A stretch of DNA of 64,000 bases from CAUTYU01 sp963545205 (GTDB lineage: Bacteria > Desulfobacterota > Desulfovibrionia > Desulfovibrionales > Desulfomicrobiaceae): NCBI GenBank assembly GCA_963545205.1, contig CAUUHW010000005.1:1-64000 (forward strand), written 5' to 3'. Below, one piece after another: positions 1 to 7,903 of the stretch. The notes under the pieces were generated by a model. The model saw only the letters and a program-made list of their open reading frames with translations, was not told the DNA's origin and did no database searches. A program made the position numbers and the translations under genes. Every line of letters starts with the position of its first letter. The first letter of the stretch is position 1.

Positions 1-2
1 TC

Positions 3-56
3 TCCCGTCAGGCTCAGGAACTCAGCGCCCTGATTCAGGATATGAAAAACAGCTAG
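3..56 (+). CDS. C-terminal tail of a methyl-accepting chemotaxis protein (partial)
   Basis: Frame 3 is open from the window edge and ends at TAG 54-56, giving a 17-residue tail (SRQAQELSALIQDMKNS). Gln/Glu/Leu-rich tails of this kind close many chemoreceptor signalling domains. Only the tail is visible, so the sensor type cannot be judged. Two other chemoreceptors in this window are broken; whether this one is intact cannot be seen. Confidence 0.45.
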   Translation, partial: SRQAQELSALIQDMKNS

Positions 57-63
57 GGTTTTA

Positions 64-108
64 TTTTTCACCTGACACCGCAAACAGTACACGGTGTCAG
101 GTGAAAAA
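64..108. terminator. Strong symmetric hairpin between convergent genes
   Basis: Arms TTTTTCACCTGACACCG (64-80) and CGGTGTCAGGTGAAAAA (92-108) are perfectly complementary around an 11-nt loop. The hairpin lies between the plus-strand chemoreceptor tail and the minus-strand dxs, so it can stop transcripts from both sides. The U tract is part of the stem instead of following it, so this is a non-canonical bidirectional terminator call. Confidence 0.6.
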
Positions 109-188
109 CCATATTCCCTTTAAGCACACAGAATTTTTCTGAGATTTTCTTTCAACGCCGCCCTGTCTTTTTGCGTTAGTAATATGAT

Positions 189-2105
189 TTAATTCTTGTC
201 TTCCAGCAAGTTGAGCATTGCGCGCGCGATTCCGTCCGTGTGGATACCAACCATGTCCCGCAGGGTATGTTGCGGGCCATGTTCAACAAACCGGTCATCA
301 ATACCCAGCCGTTTGATTTTTTGTCCGCGCAGCAAAGCGTTATCCGCCCACAGCTCCAGAACAGCCGAAGAAAACCCGCCGGCCAGAACATTTTCTTCAA
401 CAAACACAATATGAGTATATGATTCAGCCAGATTCAGCAGTTCCCCGGGCAAGGGTTTGATAAGCCGGCAATTATAAACAGCAATATTCAATCCGTGCTC
501 TTCCTGCAATTTTTTGGCGGCAGCCAAAGCCGGATACACGCGGCTGCCAACAGCAATAAAAATGCCATCACTGCCCTGACGCAGCATTTCGCCTTCAAGC
601 GGAAGCGCGTGCACGTTTGTTTCAACCTCAACACCAATTCCAGGTCCGCGCGGATAGCGCACCGCCACCGGCCCGGAAAGAGAGTGTGCTGTCACCAGCA
701 TACGCGCCAGCTCATTTTCATCTTTGGGGGCCATGATTGTTATATTCGGGATATGACGCAGATAGGAAAAATCAAAAACACCGTGATGGGTTGGGCCGTC
801 TTCCCCCACCAGTCCGGCCCGGTCCAGACAGAACACAACCGGCAGGTTTTGCAGACACACGTCGTGTACAACCTGGTCATAGGAACGCTGTAAAAATGTG
901 GAATACACAGCCACAAACGGACGAAATCCCTGCGTGGCAAGACCGGCCGCGAACGTCACAGCATGTTGCTCACAGATTCCGACATCATAAAACCTGTCTG
1001 GAAAGGTCTGCTTAAAAACATTCAACCCCGTGCCTTCGGGCATGGCCGCGGTAATAGCCACAATTTTTTCATCTTCCTGGCTCAGACGCAGCAGGGTTTG
1101 GCCAAAAACACTGGTATAGGATCTGGCCTGACTGGTGTCCTTTTTTTTCAAGGCCATGCCGGTTTCCTGTTCAAAGGAGCCAACACCATGAAAATGCACG
1201 GGATTTTTTTCCGCCGGTTCATAGCCCTTGCCTTTTCGCGTCAAAACATGCACCAGCACCGGCCCTTCCAGTTGACGAACCAGTTCAAAGACGTTGAGCA
1301 TTTCTCCAATATCGTGCCCGTTAATCGGTCCGACATAATTAAATTTGAAAGCCTCAAACAACATACCCGGCGTAAAAAGGACCTTGAGCGAATCTTCACT
1401 CCTGCGGGCGTAATCGGCCAGTTCACTTCCAATCTTTGGAATACGGCGAATACGCAGCTCCACTTCCTTTTTCAGGCGCACCACCCACGGGCTGGAGAGC
1501 TTACGACTCAAGAACGAAGACAGCGCCCCCACATTCTTGGCAATGGACATCTCATTGTCATTTAAGACAACAATCATGTCCCGTTCCAGATCGCCCGCCT
1601 GATTCAGCCCTTCGTAGGCTTGTCCGGCAGTGGTGGAACCATCTCCAATCACGGCCACAACCTTGTTTCTTTTACCGGCCAGATCACGGGCCACGGCCAT
1701 GCCCAGGGCGGCGGAAATGGACGTACTGGAATGCCCGACCCCAAAATGGTCAAACTCACTTTCCTCCCGGCGCGGAAAACCGCTCAGTCCGCCAATCTGG
1801 CGCAGGGAATCAAAGGCCTCCAGACGGCCGGTCAAAATCTTGTAGGCATAGGCCTGATGCCCAACATCCCAGACAATCCGGTCGTAAGCTGGATTAAACA
1901 TCTTAAGCAGCGCAACTGTCAGGTCAACCACACCCAGCGATGGCGCGAGATGCCCGCCGGTTTTTGAAACCGTGGCAATCATTTTGTCCCGGACTTCCCG
2001 CGCCAGAAACTCCAGGGAATCAAGTTCCAGACGCTGAATGTCCTGTACCCGCTCAAGGCTGTACAGCACGGAAGAGGATTTGTGATCAGCCATATCAGAT
2101 TCCAT
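189..2105 (-). CDS. dxs: 1-deoxy-D-xylulose-5-phosphate synthase
   Basis: Thiamine-diphosphate enzyme that condenses pyruvate and glyceraldehyde 3-phosphate, first step of the MEP isoprenoid pathway, cytoplasmic. The 638-residue length is normal. The TPP/Mg site reads GDG (154-156) followed by NDN (182-184), with GHLAPSLG near residue 51 and a CEQHA segment near 382 typical of transketolase-like enzymes. A GGAG sits before the ATG at 2105; an alternative ATG four codons in is less well placed. It follows ispA after 16 bases, last gene of the xseA-M23-xseB-ispA-dxs operon. No defect seen. Confidence 0.97.
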   Translation of the reverse strand: MESDMADHKSSSVLYSLERVQDIQRLELDSLEFLAREVRDKMIATVSKTGGHLAPSLGVVDLTVALLKMFNPAYDRIVWDVGHQAYAYKILTGRLEAFDSLRQIGGLSGFPRREESEFDHFGVGHSSTSISAALGMAVARDLAGKRNKVVAVIGDGSTTAGQAYEGLNQAGDLERDMIVVLNDNEMSIAKNVGALSSFLSRKLSSPWVVRLKKEVELRIRRIPKIGSELADYARRSEDSLKVLFTPGMLFEAFKFNYVGPINGHDIGEMLNVFELVRQLEGPVLVHVLTRKGKGYEPAEKNPVHFHGVGSFEQETGMALKKKDTSQARSYTSVFGQTLLRLSQEDEKIVAITAAMPEGTGLNVFKQTFPDRFYDVGICEQHAVTFAAGLATQGFRPFVAVYSTFLQRSYDQVVHDVCLQNLPVVFCLDRAGLVGEDGPTHHGVFDFSYLRHIPNITIMAPKDENELARMLVTAHSLSGPVAVRYPRGPGIGVEVETNVHALPLEGEMLRQGSDGIFIAVGSRVYPALAAAKKLQEEHGLNIAVYNCRLIKPLPGELLNLAESYTHIVFVEENVLAGGFSSAVLELWADNALLRGQKIKRLGIDDRFVEHGPQHTLRDMVGIHTDGIARAMLNLLEDKN

Positions 2106-2121
2106 TATTCAGCTCCAGGCA

Positions 2122-3000
2122 TCATGCGACCCGCTTCACCAGATAATCAGCCAAGGCGAATAAAAATTCCTTTTGCGGGCCGGAAAAATCAGCAAGCGCG
2201 GCTTGGGCCAGCTCTGCTTCTTTTGCTGCCAGTTCCCGGCTTTTTTCTATGCCAACCAAGGACGGATAGGTTGTTTTTCCCTGTTCCTCATCACTGCCAA
2301 CCGGTTTGCCAAGCGTCTTTTCATCGCCAACCACGTCAAGAATGTCATCAACAATCTGAAAGGCAATGCCGATTGCCCGGCCATATTCCCCTGCGCGCGA
2401 CACGCACGCTTCATCACCCGCAAGCATGGCCCCGCTCACGCAAGAACCAGCCAGCAGGGCGCCTGTCTTTCCCGCGTGCATGAGCTTGAGTTGGTCAAGG
2501 CTGATGTCGTCTTGTCCAGTGTACAACATATCGAGCATCTGACCGCCTACCATACCCAAAGAACCAGCGGCCAGAGAAATCTCTTTCGTTGCCACCACCA
2601 GACGCTGTGCCGGAACCTGTGCTCCAAGCATCAGAGTAAAGGCATCAGTCAACAGCGCATCTCCGGCCAAAACAGCGGTTGCTTCGTCAAACTGCTTATG
2701 ACACGAAGGCCGCCCCCGCCGCAGGTCGTCGTCATCCATTGCCGGTAAATCATCATGGATAAGAGAATAAGTGTGGATACATTCAATGGCCGCCGCGAAC
2801 GGCAACAAATTTTCTTCCCGTTCTCCGGCCAACGTTCCCCAGGCCAGACACAGAGCCGGACGTATCCGCTTGCCACCGGCCAGCAGAGAATATTCCATGG
2901 CCTGTTCCAGCCTGTTTTTATGCTGCGGCAAAGTCGCGCGCAAAAAATTTTCAACCCGTGTGGCATAGCCTTGCAGCTGTTTTTTTACATCAATCTCCAT
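2122..3000 (-). CDS. ispA: Geranyl/farnesyl diphosphate synthase (polyprenyl synthetase)
   Basis: Makes C10-C15 prenyl diphosphates from IPP and DMAPP, feeding undecaprenyl and quinone chains. Both aspartate-rich motifs are present: DDLPAMD at about residues 83-89 and DDILD in the C-terminal third. The frame extends upstream to 3087, but GAGGAG directly precedes the ATG at 3000, which gives a 292-residue protein of usual length and overlaps the end of xseB by 11 bases. Co-transcribed with xseB upstream and dxs downstream, a common arrangement. Confidence 0.95.
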   Translation of the reverse strand: MEIDVKKQLQGYATRVENFLRATLPQHKNRLEQAMEYSLLAGGKRIRPALCLAWGTLAGEREENLLPFAAAIECIHTYSLIHDDLPAMDDDDLRRGRPSCHKQFDEATAVLAGDALLTDAFTLMLGAQVPAQRLVVATKEISLAAGSLGMVGGQMLDMLYTGQDDISLDQLKLMHAGKTGALLAGSCVSGAMLAGDEACVSRAGEYGRAIGIAFQIVDDILDVVGDEKTLGKPVGSDEEQGKTTYPSLVGIEKSRELAAKEAELAQAALADFSGPQKEFLFALADYLVKRVA

Positions 3001-3223
3001 CTTCGTTCTCCTCAAATTCCTGCCAGCTTCCATCAAGATAAATGGCCACTTCCTTGCGGGCCTGTTCCAGCCGTTTCTGACAGTCACGCCCCAGTTCCAT
3101 GCCCTGTTTGAAAAGGCGCATGGATTTTTCCAAAGGAACGTCTTCGCTTTCCAGCTCCCGCACTATTTTTTGCAGCAGGGCAAGCTGGGTTTCAAAATCC
3201 TTTTCTTTTTTCGGGTTCATCAA
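2990..3223 (-). CDS. xseB: Exodeoxyribonuclease VII small subunit
   Basis: 77-residue acidic helical protein that joins XseA to form exonuclease VII, a single-strand-specific DNase in repair. It shows the family pattern: an amphipathic helix with the central segment LQKIVRELESEDVPLEKSM, then a second helix with GMELGRDCQKRLEQA. It lies between the M23 peptidase (9-base gap) and ispA (11-base overlap), in the same operon as xseA. Confidence 0.93.
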   Translation of the reverse strand: MMNPKKEKDFETQLALLQKIVRELESEDVPLEKSMRLFKQGMELGRDCQKRLEQARKEVAIYLDGSWQEFEENEDGD

Positions 3224-3232
3224 AAAACGTCC

Positions 3233-4099
3233 TTAGTTACAATCATTCAAAAGCGGCATGGGATCAACCAGGGCTCCCTGCGTGCTCAGGCCAAAATGCA
3301 GATGCGGACCTGTCACGCGGCCTGTACTGCCAATTTTGCCGACAACCTGCCCTTTGCGGACAAACTCTCCCGTCCGTACGTCTATGGCGCTTAAATGAAA
3401 ATACATGCTCACTACCCCAAGGCCATGGTCAATATACACGCAGTTCCCGGCAAAAAAATGTTCATCTCTCAGCGCCACAACCCCGTCAGCGCAGGCCTTG
3501 ACCGGTGTGCCCTTTTTCCCCCGAAAATCAAGGCCGCCATGCGGGGATCTGGGCTGCTTGTTAAAAAAGCGGCGCAGGCCAAAAACACTTGAGACCTCAC
3601 CCGGCACCGGACGGCAAAAGGGAAGCGACCAGAAACACTCGCTGGAAACAGTATCAAGTATCTTGCGCACCCGGACTTTTTCCCGGTAATGGCGGTCAAG
3701 GTCTTTTTTACTTAAACTCACCTTGCCGGGATTGACTGTCAGCCATTGTTCGGCAAAATTCTTTTTTTCAACCAGAAGCATACGCTGCTGCTTCTGACCA
3801 TCAATATACAGGACAATACTTTTCTTTCCGGGGCTTGTTTTCAGCCCCACTCCAAGCAAACATTTGGCACTGTACATGCCATTTTTCAGATGCAGCTCAA
3901 GTGGAATTTTTTTTCCGTCCCAGACAAGTTCTATATTTTTCGGACGTGGCCCCTGAAAATGGCAGACAAAGGCATCACCAACCGCCACGCGGTCCGGAAT
4001 GTCAATTTGAAGGTCTGAAGCGGCCAGGGCGAAAAAAACCGGCCCAGCCAGCATGTACAGGCAGCAGCAACACAGCCCGACAAATATTTTTCTGTTCAC
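3233..4099 (-). CDS. Exported M23-family (LytM) metallopeptidase
   Basis: 288 residues with an N-terminal signal segment (Cys/Leu-rich, ending near FALAA at about 27). The C-terminal peptidase domain has HGGLD at 187-191 and HLHFG at 266-270, the zinc-binding motifs of M23 endopeptidases, plus a further His in SMYFHLS. Likely cleaves or remodels peptidoglycan in the periplasm. The start is GTG, overlapping the xseA stop as GTGA, so translation is probably coupled. The middle region (about 30-150) looks like a beta-rich domain and is not assigned. Confidence 0.9.
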   Translation of the reverse strand: MNRKIFVGLCCCCLYMLAGPVFFALAASDLQIDIPDRVAVGDAFVCHFQGPRPKNIELVWDGKKIPLELHLKNGMYSAKCLLGVGLKTSPGKKSIVLYIDGQKQQRMLLVEKKNFAEQWLTVNPGKVSLSKKDLDRHYREKVRVRKILDTVSSECFWSLPFCRPVPGEVSSVFGLRRFFNKQPRSPHGGLDFRGKKGTPVKACADGVVALRDEHFFAGNCVYIDHGLGVVSMYFHLSAIDVRTGEFVRKGQVVGKIGSTGRVTGPHLHFGLSTQGALVDPMPLLNDCN

Positions 4100-5445
4100 C
4101 TGTTTTCTCCACTGCTTTCTCCACTGCTTTCTCCACTGCTTTCAAGGCTCACCTCTTTGACCTGTGCTCCGATTCTACCGCCTTGCATACAAATATTTAC
4201 CATATCTCCGCATTTGACTTGCCCCGCGCTGAAAAGGATTTTTCCAGCGCTGTTTTCAAGACGGCAGAAACCGCGCTGCAAGGGCTTTTGCGGATCAAGG
4301 CCCCAAAAGCGTTCCATGAGGACAGAACTTACTTCTGATTTTTGCCGCAATCTGTCCTGAACAGCCCGCGCACAGTTTGCCCCTGCCATATCAAGTGCTG
4401 TCTGCCGGTTTGTGAGCAAACGGTCCATACACTGTTGCAGGCCGTTTTCAAGGTCACGGCATTTTTCCTTTGCCCGCGCTATCTGTTTTTGCGGAGCAAA
4501 CCAGATGAGAGAGCGCTTACAAAGCCTTACTTCCCGTTCCCATCTTTCCAGATACCGCCGCGTCAGGCCCGTGAGGCGCAGTTCAAGTGCATCAAGATGT
4601 TGTACCAGGCTTTCCCGCTGCGGCCAAAGTAACTGCGCCGCATGCGTTGGCGTTGCCGCCCGTACGTCAGCAGCCAGATCAGACAGGGAAGTATCCACTT
4701 CATGCCCGATACCGGTTACAATCGGAACAGGGCAGTCCGCCACCTGACGCACCACAGCCTCATCATTAAAGGCCCATAAATCTTCAAGCGACCCACCACC
4801 CCGAACAAGAGCAACGGCCTGGGCCCAGCCGTCATCTACAACCTGCCGCAAAGCCGCGCAGATCTGGGCCGGAGCCTCTTTACCTTGCACCAGCGTGGGA
4901 TAAATCCGCACCTGTCCGGCCTGACCGCGCTCGTGCGCCCGTTTCAAAAAGTCTCGCAGAGCCGCGCTGCCAGCGGCTGTAATGACCGCCACCCGTACGG
5001 GATTTTTGGGCAAAGCCTGCTTTTTTTCCTGATCAAACAGCCCCTGCACCAACAGGCGCTGTTTCAATTCTTCAAAAAGCAGTTGCAAACGGCCAACACC
5101 CTGCTCCTGCACCAATTCAGCCACAAGCTGATACTCGCCGCGAGGCCCATAGACATTCAGATGTCCGGCGCACAGCACGTCCATGCCGTTGGCCAAGGCA
5201 ATATCCTGGCGCACCTCTCCGGTCAGAGGGTCAATGCCGTCATTTTCAGCGGCCCGTCCCTGATGGGATTTAAACCAGACCACATGCAAAACGCAGTGTT
5301 CGTCTTTGAGGCTGAAATAAACATGGCCGGAAGAAGAACGGCTGTAATTGCTGACCTGACCCCGAACCCAGACAAAGGGAAATTCCGCCGTTAAAATATC
5401 TTTAACCGCGCGGGTCAGTTCATAAACAGAAAAGATACGGGGCAT
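4096..5445 (-). CDS. xseA: Exodeoxyribonuclease VII large subunit
   Basis: Catalytic subunit of exonuclease VII. An N-terminal OB fold (FPFVWVRGQVSN) precedes the nuclease core with TLVQGKEA, VRGGGSLEDLWAFNDE and PIVTGIGHEVDTSL. The frame is open to a GTG at 5478, but that stretch holds a hairpin that looks like the metQ terminator (5460-5490). The ATG at 5445, starting MPRIFSVYEL, matches the usual family start, giving 449 residues. The C-terminus ends in a Ser-Ser-Gly-Glu repeat from a 12-base tandem repeat. First gene of the operon leading to dxs. Confidence 0.93.
   Translation of the reverse strand: MPRIFSVYELTRAVKDILTAEFPFVWVRGQVSNYSRSSSGHVYFSLKDEHCVLHVVWFKSHQGRAAENDGIDPLTGEVRQDIALANGMDVLCAGHLNVYGPRGEYQLVAELVQEQGVGRLQLLFEELKQRLLVQGLFDQEKKQALPKNPVRVAVITAAGSAALRDFLKRAHERGQAGQVRIYPTLVQGKEAPAQICAALRQVVDDGWAQAVALVRGGGSLEDLWAFNDEAVVRQVADCPVPIVTGIGHEVDTSLSDLAADVRAATPTHAAQLLWPQRESLVQHLDALELRLTGLTRRYLERWEREVRLCKRSLIWFAPQKQIARAKEKCRDLENGLQQCMDRLLTNRQTALDMAGANCARAVQDRLRQKSEVSSVLMERFWGLDPQKPLQRGFCRLENSAGKILFSAGQVKCGDMVNICMQGGRIGAQVKEVSLESSGESSGESSGENR
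4100..4147. repeat. 12-bp tandem repeat at the 3' end of xseA
   Basis: About four copies of a 12-base unit (CTGCTTTCTCCA on the plus strand). It encodes repeated Ser-Ser-Gly-Glu at the XseA C-terminus and abuts the GTGA overlap with the next gene. Change in copy number would keep frame, since 12 is a multiple of 3. Confidence 0.9.
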
Positions 5446-5459
5446 GGCAATTTTAAAGC

Positions 5460-5490
5460 GGGGGCTGAAGCGATGCACATCTCAGCCCCC
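5460..5490 (-). terminator. Hairpin after metQ
   Basis: GGGGGCTGA (5460-5468) and TCAGCCCCC (5482-5490) form a 9-bp GC-rich stem with a 13-nt loop, 16 bases past the metQ stop. Only a weak T-rich stretch follows on the minus strand, so termination may be partial, with read-through into xseA. Confidence 0.55.
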
Positions 5491-5505
5491 AACACGCCAG
5501 AGCAC

Positions 5506-6285
5506 TTAAAATCCGGAAACAATGCCTTTTTCCAGCAGATGCTTTTCAATATATTCCTTGACTGCCGGTGAATTACATGCTTTGGCCAAGGCCTTGATGG
5601 CCGGTATGTCCACGTCTGCCTTGCGAACGGCAATCACGTTGGCATAAGGGGACTCCTTGCCTTCAATAACAATAGCGTCTCTTGCCGGGACCAGGTCTGC
5701 TTCGGCGGCAAAATTGGTGTTAATGACAGCGGCAGTCACATCCTGCAGCACGCGCGGCAACTGGGCAGCTTCAAGTTCCAGAATCTCCAGGTTGAGAGGA
5801 TTGGCTGTAATATCCTGTACTGTCACCAGTTCGCCCGGCTTGATTTGAATAACCTTATGCTTTTCCAGCAAACGCAATGCCCTGGCTTCGTTGGTTGGGT
5901 CATTGGGAACAGCCAGGCGGTCACCTTTTTTCAGGTCTTTTATATTTTTTATTTTTTTGGAGTACAGACCCAAAGGTTCAATATGCACCTTGGCAATCCA
6001 AGTCAGAGCAAGGTTTTCCTGTTTGTTCATGTTTTCGAGATATGGAATATGCTGAAAGAAATTCGCGTCAAGCGCGCCGGAATGCAGGGCCATATTCGGC
6101 TGGACATAATCGGTGAATTCCCTGATTTCCAGCTCATACCCGTCTTTGGCCAGTTCTTTTTGAGCCACCAGCATCAAGTCCTTATGCGGAAAAGGCGTTA
6201 CACCAATAACCAGTTTTTTTCCGCCGGCAAAAGCAAAAGGAACACAACACGCCACACACAGCAAGATCAGAATAAAACGTTTCAT
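5506..6285 (-). CDS. metQ: Methionine ABC transporter substrate-binding protein (MetQ/NlpA family)
   Basis: 259-residue periplasmic binding protein. Family hallmarks include KLVIGVTPFPHKDLM after the signal peptide, FTDYVQPNMAL, ANFFQHIPYLE, VPNDPTNEARALRLLE and INTNFA. The signal peptide ends near FAFA/GG; no clear lipobox Cys is seen at the cleavage site, unlike many MetQ lipoproteins, so it may be soluble periplasmic. It follows metI after 24 bases in the order proS-metN-metI-metQ. Specificity for methionine is inferred from the family and the operon. Confidence 0.9.
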   Translation of the reverse strand: MKRFILILLCVACCVPFAFAGGKKLVIGVTPFPHKDLMLVAQKELAKDGYELEIREFTDYVQPNMALHSGALDANFFQHIPYLENMNKQENLALTWIAKVHIEPLGLYSKKIKNIKDLKKGDRLAVPNDPTNEARALRLLEKHKVIQIKPGELVTVQDITANPLNLEILELEAAQLPRVLQDVTAAVINTNFAAEADLVPARDAIVIEGKESPYANVIAVRKADVDIPAIKALAKACNSPAVKEYIEKHLLEKGIVSGF

Positions 6286-6309
6286 TTTTTTCTCCAGGGT
6301 TAATTTTTC

Positions 6310-6945
6310 CTAACGCAATTTGTTATACAAATAGTTTCCACCTGTTTGCATGAGCTGCACAATAACAATCAGCACCGCCACGGAATAAAACATGATGTCC
6401 GTGCGAAAACGCAGGTAACCGTAATTATAGGCCAGCGCGCCAAGTCCTCCTCCGCCAATGGCCCCGGCCATCGCCGAGTACCCTAGCAGGGTGATGGCCA
6501 GTACAGCGGTATTGAGGACGATCGAGGGCAGACTTTCTTTAATCATCACTTCAAAAATAATCTGGCTGTCAGAAGCTCCAAAGGAACGGGCGGCTTCCAC
6601 CACGCCAGGATCAACCTCCAGCATACTGGTTTCCAGCAATCTGGCCATAAACGGAGCTGCCGCGATGGTCAGCGGCACAATGGCCGCTGTGCTGCCAATA
6701 GCCATGCCCACCACAAGGCGGGTAAAGGGAATCAGGGCGATCATCAAAATCATGAACGGAAATGACCGCAGCAGGTTCACGCACACATCAAGCACGGCAT
6801 AGACCTTTGGATTGGGGCGCAGGCCGTGAGTGCCGGTCACAATCAGGGCAATGGCCAGACCAAAGCCAAAAACCGTGGAAAACAGGGTGGAAAAAAAGAC
6901 CATGTACAGGGTTTCGTACAAGGCGCGAAACAGTTCAGCTGCCAT
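6310..6945 (-). CDS. metI: Methionine ABC transporter permease
   Basis: 211-residue inner-membrane permease with five or six hydrophobic segments. The EAA-type loop reads EAARSFGASDSQIIFEVMIKESLPS. The N-terminal LYETLYMVFFSTLFSTVFG and NLLRSFPFMILMIALIPFTR are typical of MetI. It overlaps the end of metN by 11 bases, indicating translational coupling. Confidence 0.93.
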   Translation of the reverse strand: MAAELFRALYETLYMVFFSTLFSTVFGFGLAIALIVTGTHGLRPNPKVYAVLDVCVNLLRSFPFMILMIALIPFTRLVVGMAIGSTAAIVPLTIAAAPFMARLLETSMLEVDPGVVEAARSFGASDSQIIFEVMIKESLPSIVLNTAVLAITLLGYSAMAGAIGGGGLGALAYNYGYLRFRTDIMFYSVAVLIVIVQLMQTGGNYLYNKLR

Positions 6946-7903
6946 GCTCTACAACCTCCCAGCCAATATTTTTTTTGTCCAGGTAATCAGTCACCACCTG
7001 CACATGCTCTCCCGCCACATTGATAATCAAAAAACCAAGCACATCATCAAGGTAGCGGTCAAGTTTGCCGCCGACAATGGAAAAATCAATATCCAGTTCA
7101 CGGGCCATGCCGGTTACAACCGCTTTTTGAGAGGTTTCACGGTTAAACATCAGCCGGATATTTGTCCCGCTGGGAATGATTGTGTATTCATCTTCCACAA
7201 ATTTGCGCAGAGCCTTGACCGAGGAAATAAACAGTTCCTCGGTGCGCCCCATGCACTGGGCAATGCCGCCATCAAGGAGCAAGAGCCGGTGACAAACCCG
7301 CTTGACCACCTCCATCTGGTGCGTAACCAGAACAATGGTCAGCCCCAGACGCTCGTTGATATCCTGCAACAGGTCAAGAATGGAAATTGTTGTGTTCGGA
7401 TCAAGCGCGGACGTGGCTTCATCGCACAAAAGTACCTGCGGATTAAGGGCCAGGGCACGGGCAATTCCCACCCGCTGTTTCTGCCCACCGGAAAGATTTT
7501 GCACCCGCTCGTATTTCTTATCTGTTAAGCCAACCAGTTCGAGCAGTTCTTCCACTCTTTCACGAACCTGGGCCTTGGGCGTTTTCCAAACCTGGAGCGG
7601 AAAGGCCACATTGTCAAAAACATTTTTTCGGGCCATCAGGTTAAAATTCTGGAAAATCATGCCCATATCCCGCCGCAGCTGCTTCAGGCCGCTCTGGTCA
7701 AGCGTGGAGACATCCTTGTCCATAACCCTGACCACACCACCCTGAAAAGGTTCCAGCCCGTTAAAGCACCTGAGCAATGTTGATTTTCCCGCGCCAGAAT
7801 GGCCGACAATACCAAAAATTTCACCTTGTTCAATACGAAAGGACAGGTCATCAAGAACGGTCTTATTGCCAAAGGCCTTTTTCAGATTTTGCACCTCAAT
7901 CAT
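6935..7903 (-). CDS. metN: Methionine ABC transporter ATP-binding protein with NIL domain
   Basis: 322-residue ATPase. Walker A GHSGAGKST is at about 34-42, the signature is LSGGQKQR, and Walker B is VLLCDEATSALDP. The C-terminal ~80 residues form the NIL domain that in known MetN proteins senses internal methionine and shuts down transport. The start overlaps the proS stop as ATGA, so metNIQ follows proS in one transcript. Confidence 0.94.
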   Translation of the reverse strand: MIEVQNLKKAFGNKTVLDDLSFRIEQGEIFGIVGHSGAGKSTLLRCFNGLEPFQGGVVRVMDKDVSTLDQSGLKQLRRDMGMIFQNFNLMARKNVFDNVAFPLQVWKTPKAQVRERVEELLELVGLTDKKYERVQNLSGGQKQRVGIARALALNPQVLLCDEATSALDPNTTISILDLLQDINERLGLTIVLVTHQMEVVKRVCHRLLLLDGGIAQCMGRTEELFISSVKALRKFVEDEYTIIPSGTNIRLMFNRETSQKAVVTGMARELDIDFSIVGGKLDRYLDDVLGFLIINVAGEHVQVVTDYLDKKNIGWEVVEHGS

